A stretch of 33,890 nucleotides of DNA, taken from positions 1-33,890 of the forward strand of contig NZ_JAALEA010000106.1 of NCBI RefSeq assembly GCF_014145145.1, written 5' to 3'. How positions within the stretch are numbered: position 1 is the stretch's first letter; every line of letters begins with the position of its first letter. The notes below the pieces were generated by a model, which had not been told where the DNA came from, did not search any database, and saw only the letters and a list, made by a program, of their open reading frames with translations. Source of the stretch: Dietzia cercidiphylli (GTDB lineage: Bacteria > Actinomycetota > Actinomycetes > Mycobacteriales > Mycobacteriaceae). Shown piece after piece: positions 23,023-31,296 of the stretch. The position numbers were made by a program, and so were the translations under genes.

Positions 23023-24466
23023 CGAGGTAGACGGACTTGACCTCCGTGTACTGCGCCAGGCCCTCGGGGCCGAACTCGCGGCCGACCCCCGATGCCTTGA
23101 AACCGCCGAACGGGGCCGAGAAGTCCATCGTGTACGTGTTGACCCCGTAGGTCCCGGTGCGGACCCGGCGGGCCACGCCCAGCCCCGCCTCCCGGTCCGC
23201 CGTCCACACCGTGCCCGCCAGTCCGTACTCCGAGTCGTTGGCGATGCGGACGGCGTCGTCGACGTCGTCGTACGCGATCACCGACAGGACCGGCCCGAAG
23301 ATCTCCTCCTGGGCGATCCGCATGGAGTTGTCGACCCCGGCGAACACGGTCGGCTGGACGTACCAGCCGGTGTCCAGACCGTCCGGGCGGCCGGTCCCGC
23401 CGGTGAGGAGCTGGGCGCCTTCCTGCTGCCCGAGCTCGATGTAGGAGGACACGCGCTCCTGCTGCCTCTGCGCCACCATCGGCCCGATCTCCGTGGCGGG
23501 ATCCAGCGGGTCACCGACGACCATCGACCCGATCCCCTCGGCCAGTGCCCGGGCGACCTCGTCGTGCCGCTCCCGGCTCACCAGGATCCGGGTCTGCGCC
23601 ACGCACGCCTGCCCCGAGTTCATGACGCCCAGGAATTTGATCCCCTCGACCACACTCGCCAGGTCGGCGTCGTCCAGCACGATCGCCGCGGACTTGCCCC
23701 CGAGCTCCAGCGAACACCGCTTGAGCTGCTCGCCGCAGATCGCCCCGATCTTCCGGCCCGCCGCGGTGGACCCGGTGAAGGCCACCTTGTCGACCCCGGG
23801 GTGACGCACCAGGTGCTCCCCCACCTCGCGGCCGCCGGCCACGATGCTCACCACGCCCGCCGGCACCCCGGCCTCGATCAGCAGCTCACCCAGCAGGTAG
23901 GTGTCGAGCGGGGTCTCGGGGGCCGGCTTGATCACGATCGTGCAGCCGGTGAGCAGCGCCGGGATCAGCTTGGACAGCACGGTGAACTGGGGGACGTTCC
24001 ACGGCGGGATCGCCGCGACCACGCCCACCGGCTCGTGGCGGACCAGCACCTCCCCGCCGAGCACGCCCGGCCGGGTCTCCTCCCACGGGAACTCGCGGGC
24101 GATGTTGACGAACGCCTCGATCTGCATCCACGGGGCGGGGGCCTGGGCCAGCTTGCTGAACGAGATCGGTGACCCCATCTCGGTGGAGATCAGGGTCGCC
24201 ATGTCGTCCAGCCGTGCGGCGTAGAGGGCCGAGAGACGGGCGACCACCTCGATCCGCTCCTGGGGACTCATCCGCGGCCACGGACCCGAGTCGAACGCCT
24301 CCCGCGCCGCGGCCACGGCGGCGTCCACGTCGGCGACCGAGCCCTCCGGGACGCGGGCGACCATCTCCTCGGTGTGGGGACTGATCACCTCGATGACGCT
24401 GTCCGTCGCGGGAGAGCGCCACTCGGTGCCGATCAGAAAGGCGTCGCGGTCGAGGGAGGTGGTCAT
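23000..24466 (-). CDS. aldehyde dehydrogenase (NAD(P)+)
   Basis: This 488-residue aldehyde dehydrogenase oxidises an aldehyde to a carboxylic acid in the cytosol. The catalytic nucleophile is C288 in NSGQACVAQTRILV, the general base E254 in LELGGKS, and the oxyanion Asn N157 in PPWNVPQ. The Rossmann motif FTGSTAAGR is at 230-238. The C-terminal AQYTEVKSVYLD is standard. The ATG at 24466 follows AGGAGA at 7 nt, so the longer frame to 24526 is rejected. It is first in the operon with the ECI2-like and FMO genes. The aldehyde could arise from an alcohol or an isoprenoid or branched-chain compound, but the sequence does not decide this. Confidence 0.93.
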   Translation of the reverse strand: MTTSLDRDAFLIGTEWRSPATDSVIEVISPHTEEMVARVPEGSVADVDAAVAAAREAFDSGPWPRMSPQERIEVVARLSALYAARLDDMATLISTEMGSPISFSKLAQAPAPWMQIEAFVNIAREFPWEETRPGVLGGEVLVRHEPVGVVAAIPPWNVPQFTVLSKLIPALLTGCTIVIKPAPETPLDTYLLGELLIEAGVPAGVVSIVAGGREVGEHLVRHPGVDKVAFTGSTAAGRKIGAICGEQLKRCSLELGGKSAAIVLDDADLASVVEGIKFLGVMNSGQACVAQTRILVSRERHDEVARALAEGIGSMVVGDPLDPATEIGPMVAQRQQERVSSYIELGQQEGAQLLTGGTGRPDGLDTGWYVQPTVFAGVDNSMRIAQEEIFGPVLSVIAYDDVDDAVRIANDSEYGLAGTVWTADREAGLGVARRVRTGTYGVNTYTMDFSAPFGGFKASGVGREFGPEGLAQYTEVKSVYLDAPAAGA

Positions 24467-24520
24467 GGGCGGTCTCCTGGGTGTCACTGGATGGGATCCT
24501 GTCGCAACGGACGCGCGAAC

Positions 24521-24532
24521 AGACACCTGTCT
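24521..24532. promoter_or_regulatory. candidate operator upstream of aldehyde dehydrogenase operon
   Basis: AGACA-CC-TGTCT is a perfect 5-bp-arm inverted repeat directly next to a minus-strand -10-like TACAGT (24533-24538). Further inverted repeats at 24561-24576 and GAACGCGTTC (24571-24580) lie upstream in the same spacer. Confidence 0.4.
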
Positions 24533-24697
24533 ACTGTAGGACCCCCGATGCGCTCGGGATGCGTTTTCGAGAACGCGTTCCAGGTTGGTGTGCCGGCCCC
24601 CGGGGGATCGTGGGGTCCCCGGCGTCGGAGTCCCTCGGGCTCCCCGGCGTCGAGTCGCTCGGTCTCACCCCTCGGCATCGCCCCTCAGCAGCGCCCC

Positions 24698-25449
24698 TCA
24701 GCGGTCGAGCTGGAGCCTCCGCCATGTCGCGACCGTGAGCGCGGTGGAGACCAGCGGGATCACCCCGACCAGGGCGAGCTGCAGCGGCGACACCCCGCTG
24801 CCGCCGCTCATCGCCCACAGCGTCGGGGCGGCGAACGGCATCCATCCGCCGGCGCCGACGAGGACGCCGACCTGCGCCACGATGACGATCGCTATCGTCG
24901 CCGCGACCCCCACGAGCGTCGATCGCGTCACGGTCGTGACCCAGGCGACGGGAGTGACGATCGCACTCGTCAACACCCCGAGCGCGGTCTGACGCGCGAG
25001 GCCGGCCCAGACCTCGGACGTCGGCGCTCCGAGCCCCCCGACCAGTCCGACGACAACGAGCGCGCCGGCCAGGGCGAGCGCCGTCCCCACGCTCCACAGC
25101 GCGAACACGGCGATCTTGGCCGCAGCGATGGACCCCCGCCCGACAGGCAGGGCGAACAACGCGCTCACCGTCGCATCGGAGAACTCGCGCCCGAAGATCC
25201 AGGCCAGCACGATGCCGTAGCCGAGGAGGCCCCCGGCGCCGGTGATCTGCGCCGCCGAGAAGAGCAGACCGGCCCAGTCGGCGGTGGCGCCGGGGCCGAG
25301 CTTCGCCACGAGGTCGGGCTGCCCGGAGGTCACCGCGAGCAGCATCGCACCCGACAGCACGGCGATCCCCCGACGATCGCGGTCGTGGCGACGATCCCCA
25401 CCAGCGAAGACCGCAGCTTGACCGCCTCGGTCGACAGGGCCGGACTCAC
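24698..25449 (-). pseudogene. ABC-2 type permease, frameshifted near its N-terminus
   Basis: From the GTG at 25449, which overlaps the ATPase stop as GTGA, the frame reads SPALSTEAVKLRSSLVGIVA, a normal permease start. It shifts at the five-C run 25367-25371 and would stop at a TGA soon after. The rest of the protein continues in another frame to 24698 (LSGAMLLAVTSG...TWRRLQLDR) with about six membrane helices. One more C in the run would restore a 250-residue permease. Either the transporter is inactive in this strain, or the base was lost in sequencing. As written, only an internal ATG at 25360 opens the second frame, without a ribosome binding site and missing the first helix. Confidence 0.8.
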
Positions 25450-26201
25450 CGCGGGCCCCCGCCCTCGGACGTGGCGTCCTGCGCGGACTCGTCGTCGAGT
25501 CGGACGGCCTCGAAGAAGGCCCTCTCGAGCTCCGACCCTCCGGGCGGGAGCTCCCCGATGACGCGCCCGCCGTTCATCACGACGATGCGGTCGGCGATGC
25601 GGGCGACCTCGTCGAGGTGATGACTGCTCACGAGGACGCCGGCCCCCGCGCCCGCGAGTCCGACGAGGTGTTCCCGGAGGAGGATGACGCCCCGGGGGTC
25701 GAGTGCGTTGCCCGGTTCATCGAGCACCACGACGGACGGGGAGTGCTGCAGGGCCGCGGCGAGCCCGACCCGCTGCCGGTTACCGAGCGACAGCACCCGC
25801 AGGCGACGGTCGGCGTACGGCTCCAGGGCGAACGTGCGCATCGCCGAGTCGACGATCGCGCCGGGGTCACCCACACCCCGTAGCCTCGCGCTCGACACCA
25901 GGTTCTGGCGCACGGTCAACTCCGGGTATCCGGGCGCTCCGTCGACGAACTGGCCGACCCTGGCCCACTCCGCGGCGGGAGGCGAGTCGCCGGCCAGCAC
26001 TCGACCGCGCAGCAGTACCCGGCCCGCATCCGCACGCAGCATCCCGAGCAGGACACGCAACAGAGTCGTCTTGCCCGCTCCGTTCAGACCGACGAGCGCG
26101 ACGATCTCCCCCTCCCCCACGGTGAGGTCGACGTCATGGATCCCCGCGCCGGCGCGGAAGCACCGGGTCACCCGCTCAGCGCGGATCGCTGGCTCAGTCA
26201 T
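25446..26201 (-). CDS. ABC transporter ATP-binding protein
   Basis: This 251-residue ATPase of an ABC-2 exporter has Walker A GLNGAGKTT at 38-46, the signature LSLGNRQ at 137-143 (Gly-Gly replaced by Leu-Gly, common in the drug/antibiotic exporter group), Walker B VVVLDEP at 157-163 and the switch His in VSSHHLDEVARIADR. It would energise the permease encoded next. The ATG at 26201 follows GGAGG and overlaps the end of the tetR gene by 8 nt. The stop overlaps the permease GTG by 4 nt, so the three genes form one transcription unit. The exported compound is unknown. Confidence 0.93.
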   Translation of the reverse strand: MTEPAIRAERVTRCFRAGAGIHDVDLTVGEGEIVALVGLNGAGKTTLLRVLLGMLRADAGRVLLRGRVLAGDSPPAAEWARVGQFVDGAPGYPELTVRQNLVSSARLRGVGDPGAIVDSAMRTFALEPYADRRLRVLSLGNRQRVGLAAALQHSPSVVVLDEPGNALDPRGVILLREHLVGLAGAGAGVLVSSHHLDEVARIADRIVVMNGGRVIGELPPGGSELERAFFEAVRLDDESAQDATSEGGGPR

Positions 26202-26745
26202 CGCGGCCCTCCAGGACCCGGAACACGTGCTCCAGGGCGCTGTCGAGGTCCGGGTCGGTGCCGACCGCCCACTCGAGGAGCGACGCGTTGAGGGCGGCCA
26301 CGACGGCGGCCGCGGCGATGCGGGCGGCGGGCGGGGTCACGGCTCGCCCCGCGAGGGCGGAGACGATCGCGTCCTCCGTGGCCCGGCTCCCCGCCGCGAG
26401 AGCACCCGCCAGAGAAGGAGTCTCGGCGACGATCCGGAGTCGCTCACGCACGGCCTCCGCGGCGGGTTCCGGCACAGAGTTCCACGAGTCCCGGATCCCG
26501 CGCACGACCGCCGTCAACGGGGGCTCGTCCGCCGGCCGGCGCGCGATCGCGTCCGCGATGAGGGGGTCGTAGGGGTCGTCCACGAGCAGCGCCGCCTTGG
26601 TCGGGAAGTGGCGGAAGAGGGTCATCTCGCTGACGCCCGCCCGTCCGGCCACGGCCGCCGTGGTGACGCCGTCGTACCCGCGGTCACCCATCAGCTCCAG
26701 GGCGGCACGGAGCAGTCGTTCGCGCGTCTGCTCGGACCGACCCAT
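26194..26745 (-). CDS. TetR family regulator of the adjacent ABC transporter
   Basis: This 183-residue repressor has the TetR helix-turn-helix at residues 3-51 (RSEQTRERLLRAALELMGDRGYDGVTTAAVAGRAGVSEMTLFRHFPTKAALL). The C-terminal domain is Ala-rich and helical. The start at ATG 26745 (MGRSEQ) is preferred: an ATG at 26769 would place the operator palindrome inside the gene. A -10-like TAACAT lies 7 nt before 26745, so the mRNA is probably leaderless. The gene is first in the operon with the ATPase and permease, and the palindrome at 26754-26768 suggests autorepression that is lifted by a transported compound. Confidence 0.88.
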   Translation of the reverse strand: MGRSEQTRERLLRAALELMGDRGYDGVTTAAVAGRAGVSEMTLFRHFPTKAALLVDDPYDPLIADAIARRPADEPPLTAVVRGIRDSWNSVPEPAAEAVRERLRIVAETPSLAGALAAGSRATEDAIVSALAGRAVTPPAARIAAAAVVAALNASLLEWAVGTDPDLDSALEHVFRVLEGRDD

Positions 26746-26753
26746 ACCCAGAA

Positions 26754-26768
26754 TGTTAGTGACTAACA
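26754..26768. promoter_or_regulatory. TetR operator palindrome overlapping its -10 element
   Basis: TGTTAGT-G-ACTAACA is a perfect 7-bp-arm palindrome just upstream of the tetR start at 26745. The minus-strand -10-like TAACAT (26758-26753) overlaps its end, so bound repressor would block RNA polymerase. Confidence 0.7.
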
Positions 26769-26822
26769 ACAGGGGCGCGCAATCCCCATGCCCGAGGCGG
26801 CGCCCTGTCGCACGAACGACAA

Positions 26823-26860
26823 AGGCCCCCTGACCGGATTCTCACCCGGTCAGGGGGCCT
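26823..26860 (-). terminator. terminator of tRNA-fMet
   Basis: A perfect 15-bp stem (26823-26837 with 26846-26860) encloses an 8-nt loop, starting 5 nt past the CCA end of the tRNA. It could also stop plus-strand transcripts. Confidence 0.75.
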
Positions 26861-26865
26861 CATCG

Positions 26866-26942
26866 TGGTAGCGGGGACAGGATTTGAACCTGCGACCTCT
26901 GGGTTATGAGCCCAGCGAGCTACCGAGCTGCTCCACCCCGCG
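26866..26942 (-). tRNA. initiator tRNA-fMet(CAT)
   Basis: This is a 77-nt minus-strand tRNA with encoded CCA (26866-26868). The anticodon arm is CTGGG-CTCATAA-CCCAG; its three consecutive G-C pairs are the initiator signature. The first acceptor position is unpaired (C1 opposite U72), the second initiator feature that lets formyltransferase act on it. The T-arm is GGTTCAAATCC. Confidence 0.95.
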
Positions 26943-27055
26943 TCGTTTGCGTCTATGACACTACGTGCCAGTCACCGCGGAAGGCAAATCGGTGGACGCG
27001 AAACGAACAGAACATGACCCAACTCACACCGGGGGTGACATATCCCCTGGTCAGG

Positions 27056-30000
27056 TCAGTTCCCGAGGGCCTGGTAGGCATCGACCGCCTCCTGCAGATC
27101 CTCGAGAGCCTGTCCCAGCGCGGACAGGTCACCGCCCTGTGCCGAACGGACCGCGTTCAGCGCCTGATTGATGTCCCGCACCGCGGCCGCCCGCTCGGCG
27201 TCGTCTCCACCGCCGGTGGCGGGCGCCGCCGGGCGCGGAACGCTCGGCCGGGACGCGCCCGCGACCTCACCCTCCGCCTCGGCCTCGGCCGCACCGCTCT
27301 CGTCGATCCGCACGACGTCCGGGTCGGCCTCGATGCCCACCTGGCGCAGTGCCTCGTAGAGCGTGGGCGCATAACCCACCGCGCGGTCATAGGAGACCAT
27401 CACGCGCAGCAACCGCGGGAACGCCGAGTCCTGGTCCTTGCGCTGGGTGTAGATGGGCTCCACGTACAGGACCGAGTCGTCGGCCAACGGCAGCGCCAGG
27501 AGGTTGCCCTCGGTGATCTCGGCGGTCTCACCCCACAGCCGGCGGTCCTCGGCGATCGCCGGCGAGGCGATCATGATGTCCTGCGCCTGGTTGGGTCCCT
27601 GTGCGAGGGGCTCGGTGGGGCGCTGCACGCGAACCGTGATGTCGCCGTAGGTGTCCGGGTCCGAGCTCGCCGACATGTGCGCCGCGAGGAACTCGCGCTC
27701 GTACCCGCGGAACGCGGAGATCAGCTGGAACGACGGTTCGTCCGATTCGGGATCGGTCGGGTCGGAGACCACCACGTAGTACGGCGGCTGACTGGGGCCC
27801 TCCACCGGGCCTCGGTTGGCGGCCTGCGCACCCGCCGGTCCGCCGGCCGGCCCGCCCGCGGGCGGGGTCGGGTTCTGGATCGACGAGGTCACGGTGGGAT
27901 CGGAGGGCACCGACCAGAAGGCGTCGTTGGTGAAGAACTGGCCCGGGTCGTCGACCTGGTACTTGGCCAGCAGCTCACGCTGGACCTTGAACAGGTCCTC
28001 CGGGTAGCGCAGGTGCTCCTCGAGCTCCTCCGAGATCGCGTCCCGCGGCTGCACGATGCCGGGTAGGGCCTTCATCCAGGTCTGCAGCACCGGGTCCGAC
28101 TCGTCGAACGCGTAGAGGTCCACCGTGCCGTCGTAGGCGTCGACCGTGGCCTTGACCGAGTTGCGGATGTACGAGACCTCCTCGTCCGGCAGCACCCGGC
28201 CGCCGGCCTCGTTGGTCGAGTCCGCCGTCATCGCCTCCAGCGAACTCAGCTCGGCGTACGGATAGGTCTTGAGCGTGGTGTACCCGTCGACGATCCACTT
28301 GATCCGTCCGTCGATCACGGCCGGGTACGTATTGGTGTCGGTGGTCAGCCACGGGGCGACCTTCTGGACACGGTCGCGGGGGTCGCGGTCGTAGATGATC
28401 TTGGAGTCGTCGCCGATCAGGCTGGACAGCAGGATGTTGCGCTCGGCGAACCTCAGCGCGTAGGCCGTGCGGTTGATCCAGCCGCCGATCGGGACCCCGC
28501 CCTCGCCGGTGTAGGTGTACTGCTGGGTGTCCGTGTCGTACTCGCGCGGGCCCTCGCCGTTGTCGCCGACGATGGCGTAGTCGGGGTCGGACTGGGCGAT
28601 CAGCGGACCGAAGTAGGTCCGCGGCTGGGTCACCGGGATCACCATCTCCTGACCACTGGCGATGGCCTCGAGGTCGGAGACCTGGAAGTTCGGCAGTCCG
28701 CCGCGATCCGAGCCGGCGTCGTCCGCGATCTCGTTGACGCGGTTGGCGGGCGCGGAGACGAAGCCGTTGCCGTGGGTGTAGACGGTGTGCCGGTTGATCC
28801 AGTCCCGCTGGTTGGCCTGCAGGGACTCCGGGTTGAGCTCACGGGCGGCCACGAGGAAGTCCCGCATCTCACCGTCGATCGTGTACCTGTCGATGCCGAG
28901 CGTCTCGGGGAAGCCGTAGAAGTTCCGCAGCTGGTGCAGCTGGGTGAACGTGGGCGAGAGGACGTTGGGGTCGAGCACGCGGACGTTGGACAGCGTCGTG
29001 ACGTCCGAGCCCGCCTCCCGCGGGTTCGGGTCGGCCGAGCCCCAGTTCTCTATGTAGGTGACGCGGTCGTCCCCGATGTCGTACGCGGCCCGCGTGGCCT
29101 CGATGTTGCGGGCGATGTACTCCCGTTCCTTCTCGGCGCGGTTGGGGTTGACGGAGAACTGCTCCACGGCGAGCGGCCAGGCCGAGCCCACCACGAGCGC
29201 GGAGAACAGCAGGAGCACGGTAGCGAGCGCGGGGATGCGCAGGTCCCTGATCACGATCGCGGAGAAAAAGGCGATCGCGCAGACGATGGCCACGGAGAAC
29301 ATGAAGATCTTGGCCGGGATCAGCGCGTTGACATCGGTGTGTCCGGCACCGGTGAACGTCGCGTTCTCCCGGAACAGCAGCTCGTAGCGGTCGAGCCAGT
29401 AGGCGGCCGCCTTGAGCAGGATGAACAGTCCGGCGAGGCTGACCAGCTGGATCCGCGCGGCGCGGGTCAGCGCACCCTCACGCGCTCCGGGACGGAGCCC
29501 ACCGAACAGGTAGTGCGTGACGAGGTTGGCGATAAACGCCAGGACCACGGCCACCATGAGCCAGGTGACGATCGACCGCCACAGCGGCAGCTCGAAGGCG
29601 TAGAAGGAGATGTCGAGCCCGAACTGCGCATCCGTCTGACCGAACGGCGTGGAGTTGAAGAACGCCAGGACCGACTGCCAGCCCGACTGCGCCACCGAAC
29701 CGGCGAGGAGGCCGATCGCGACAGGGACCCACAGCACCGTCTTGGCCGGCGAGTCGCCGAGAGCCGCCCGGTACCTCGCCAACGCATCGGGCATCCCCGG
29801 CTGTGCCAGGAACACCGGCCGGTACCGGAAGGCCAGCAGGATCCCCGCGGCGATCGCGAGTCCCACCAGGAGGGCGACCACGACGAACAGACCGATCCGC
29901 GTGAGCAGTTCGGTCCTCATCACACTGGTGGCGTCGACCGAGCCGAACCACAGCCAGTTGGTGTAGGTGGAGTTGATCCTCGGCAGTACCTGGATCAGGA

Positions 30001-30091
30001 CGATGAGGATGACGATGGAGATGGCGACGGCTCGGCCGCGACGTGAGATCGCGATCGGCCGACCGGGATTACCGGGTGGGCGGACGGACAC
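27056..30091 (-). CDS. UPF0182 family large membrane protein
   Basis: This 1011-residue protein has about seven membrane helices in its first third (starting near residues 20-38 and 62-87), then a large extracytoplasmic region and a Pro/Ala/Glu-rich tail ending in a helical segment (DINQALNAVRSAQGGDLSALGQALEDLQEAVDAYQAL). Length and topology match UPF0182, found throughout actinobacteria and cyanobacteria and without a known biochemical role; M. tuberculosis has Rv3193c in the same gene order, as I remember. The start is GTG at 30091 with AGGAG 8 nt upstream. It lies 66 nt after the PDZ protease gene on the same strand, so the two may be cotranscribed and functionally linked at the membrane. 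Confidence 0.93.
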   Translation of the reverse strand: MSVRPPGNPGRPIAISRRGRAVAISIVILIVLIQVLPRINSTYTNWLWFGSVDATSVMRTELLTRIGLFVVVALLVGLAIAAGILLAFRYRPVFLAQPGMPDALARYRAALGDSPAKTVLWVPVAIGLLAGSVAQSGWQSVLAFFNSTPFGQTDAQFGLDISFYAFELPLWRSIVTWLMVAVVLAFIANLVTHYLFGGLRPGAREGALTRAARIQLVSLAGLFILLKAAAYWLDRYELLFRENATFTGAGHTDVNALIPAKIFMFSVAIVCAIAFFSAIVIRDLRIPALATVLLLFSALVVGSAWPLAVEQFSVNPNRAEKEREYIARNIEATRAAYDIGDDRVTYIENWGSADPNPREAGSDVTTLSNVRVLDPNVLSPTFTQLHQLRNFYGFPETLGIDRYTIDGEMRDFLVAARELNPESLQANQRDWINRHTVYTHGNGFVSAPANRVNEIADDAGSDRGGLPNFQVSDLEAIASGQEMVIPVTQPRTYFGPLIAQSDPDYAIVGDNGEGPREYDTDTQQYTYTGEGGVPIGGWINRTAYALRFAERNILLSSLIGDDSKIIYDRDPRDRVQKVAPWLTTDTNTYPAVIDGRIKWIVDGYTTLKTYPYAELSSLEAMTADSTNEAGGRVLPDEEVSYIRNSVKATVDAYDGTVDLYAFDESDPVLQTWMKALPGIVQPRDAISEELEEHLRYPEDLFKVQRELLAKYQVDDPGQFFTNDAFWSVPSDPTVTSSIQNPTPPAGGPAGGPAGAQAANRGPVEGPSQPPYYVVVSDPTDPESDEPSFQLISAFRGYEREFLAAHMSASSDPDTYGDITVRVQRPTEPLAQGPNQAQDIMIASPAIAEDRRLWGETAEITEGNLLALPLADDSVLYVEPIYTQRKDQDSAFPRLLRVMVSYDRAVGYAPTLYEALRQVGIEADPDVVRIDESGAAEAEAEGEVAGASRPSVPRPAAPATGGGDDAERAAAVRDINQALNAVRSAQGGDLSALGQALEDLQEAVDAYQALGN

Positions 30092-30157
30092 CGGGGAAGC
30101 TCCTGGACTGCTGGGGCGGACATGCTCGTGGAACCCACCTTACGGAAAAGCGTCGCC

Positions 30158-31216
30158 TCACCCGCAGGTCGGTGGCTCTCCCCCGGAAACGGCCTCCTCC
30201 AGCGCCTCCAGCGCGCCCCGGAGGGTGTCCACCTCGATCAGGCGGATGCCACCCGGTGGGTCCTGCACGGCTTCCGCACAGTTTCCGGCGGGGACGAGGA
30301 ACTCGGTCGCCCCCGCATCCCGGGCGGCACGGATCTTGTGCGTGATCCCCCCGATCGGCCCGACGGTTCCGTCGACCCGGATCGTGCCCGATCCGGCGAC
30401 CTCGGCCCCGCCGGTCAACTCGCCCGGGGACAGCTTGTCCACGATCGCGATCGCCAGGACCAGCCCCGCCGAGGGGCCGCCCACGTTCGGGTCGATGTTG
30501 ATCTCGACGTCCGTCCCGTCGGCCGGTGTGTCGCCGACGAGGATGCCCAGGCGGCCCTGGTCGGGATCGCCGTCCGGTCCGGCGGGCTGCAACGTCGTCG
30601 TCGTCGTCTCCTCGCGCCCGTCCCTGGTGAACCCGATCCGGACCTCGTCGCCCGGACGGTGGGCGCTGACCTGCTCGACCACCGCTGTCGAATCCGAGAC
30701 CCGCTCCCCGCCGATCGAGGTCAGGATGTCGCCCTCACGGAGGAGGTCGGCCGCCGCGCCCTCCGGGTCGACGGCCTCGACCCGGGGCTGCATCGGGATC
30801 CCCAGGTACCCGTAGGCGGCGGCCTCGGCCGAGTTCTCCGACCCCACCATCTCCGCGGCGTTGGACTCGCGGACCTCGTCCCTCGACCGTTCCGGGGGGA
30901 AGACCTGGTCGCGGGGGACCACCATCTGCACCGGATCCAGCCAGAACCTCATGGCGTCGAGCAGGGTCAGGTTGTCGCGGACCGCGACCGTCGTCATCCG
31001 TAGTGCTCCGGAGGTCTCCTCCGCCTCACGCCCGCTGACCTCGACGACGGGGACAGTCTCCACCCCGTCGCCACGCTCGACCTCGACCTCCCCGAGGGTG
31101 TCGTAGGTGGGCCCGGGGCCCATGGCCACGAGCGGCACGGTCGCCGACGTGGCCAGGACGAGCAGCAGCACCGCCGGGACCAGAGCGGCGAGGAGGGTCA
31201 GCAGTCGGCGACTCAC
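30158..31216 (-). CDS. membrane-anchored PDZ-Lon (S16) protease, YlbL-like
   Basis: This 352-residue protein has one N-terminal membrane helix (about 5-30), a PDZ domain (about 130-210, with GYLGI and LREGDILTSIGGERV) and a C-terminal Lon-type protease domain. The serine-lysine dyad is S249 in GGPSAGL and K294 in GGITHKIRAA. No AAA ATPase domain is present, so it cleaves unfolded or membrane substrates without ATP, like the YlbL/Rv3194c group. The start is GTG at 31216 with TACCCT 7 nt before it and no ribosome binding site, so it is probably leaderless. It is divergent from the zincin-like gene and upstream of UPF0182. Confidence 0.92.
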   Translation of the reverse strand: MSRRLLTLLAALVPAVLLLVLATSATVPLVAMGPGPTYDTLGEVEVERGDGVETVPVVEVSGREAEETSGALRMTTVAVRDNLTLLDAMRFWLDPVQMVVPRDQVFPPERSRDEVRESNAAEMVGSENSAEAAAYGYLGIPMQPRVEAVDPEGAAADLLREGDILTSIGGERVSDSTAVVEQVSAHRPGDEVRIGFTRDGREETTTTTLQPAGPDGDPDQGRLGILVGDTPADGTDVEINIDPNVGGPSAGLVLAIAIVDKLSPGELTGGAEVAGSGTIRVDGTVGPIGGITHKIRAARDAGATEFLVPAGNCAEAVQDPPGGIRLIEVDTLRGALEALEEAVSGGEPPTCG

Positions 31217-31223
31217 GGGGGCA

Positions 31224-31229
31224 AGGGTA
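31224..31229 (-). promoter_or_regulatory. -10 element of leaderless PDZ-Lon transcript
   Basis: TACCCT on the minus strand ends 7 nt before the GTG at 31216; no ribosome binding site is present. Confidence 0.4.
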
Positions 31230-31284
31230 GTCCGCGCGGGCGGAACCGTGACGTCGCGCCCGGACCTGCGCACCCGTCGGGCTG

Positions 31285-31290
31285 TACCGT
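31285..31290 (+). promoter_or_regulatory. -10 element of leaderless zincin-like transcript
   Basis: TACCGT ends 6 nt before the ATG at 31297; no ribosome binding site is present. The same hexamer precedes yccF and the YgjP-like gene. Confidence 0.45.
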
Positions 31291-31296
31291 TGTGGC

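Noticed and set aside
22580-24172. 530-codon open frame on the plus strand
   Set aside because: It is antisense to the aldehyde dehydrogenase and enoyl-CoA isomerase-like genes, with biased shadow composition.
27033-27050. Terminator after UPF0182
   Set aside because: A four-base-pair G/C stem with an 8-nt loop is too weak to support a call.
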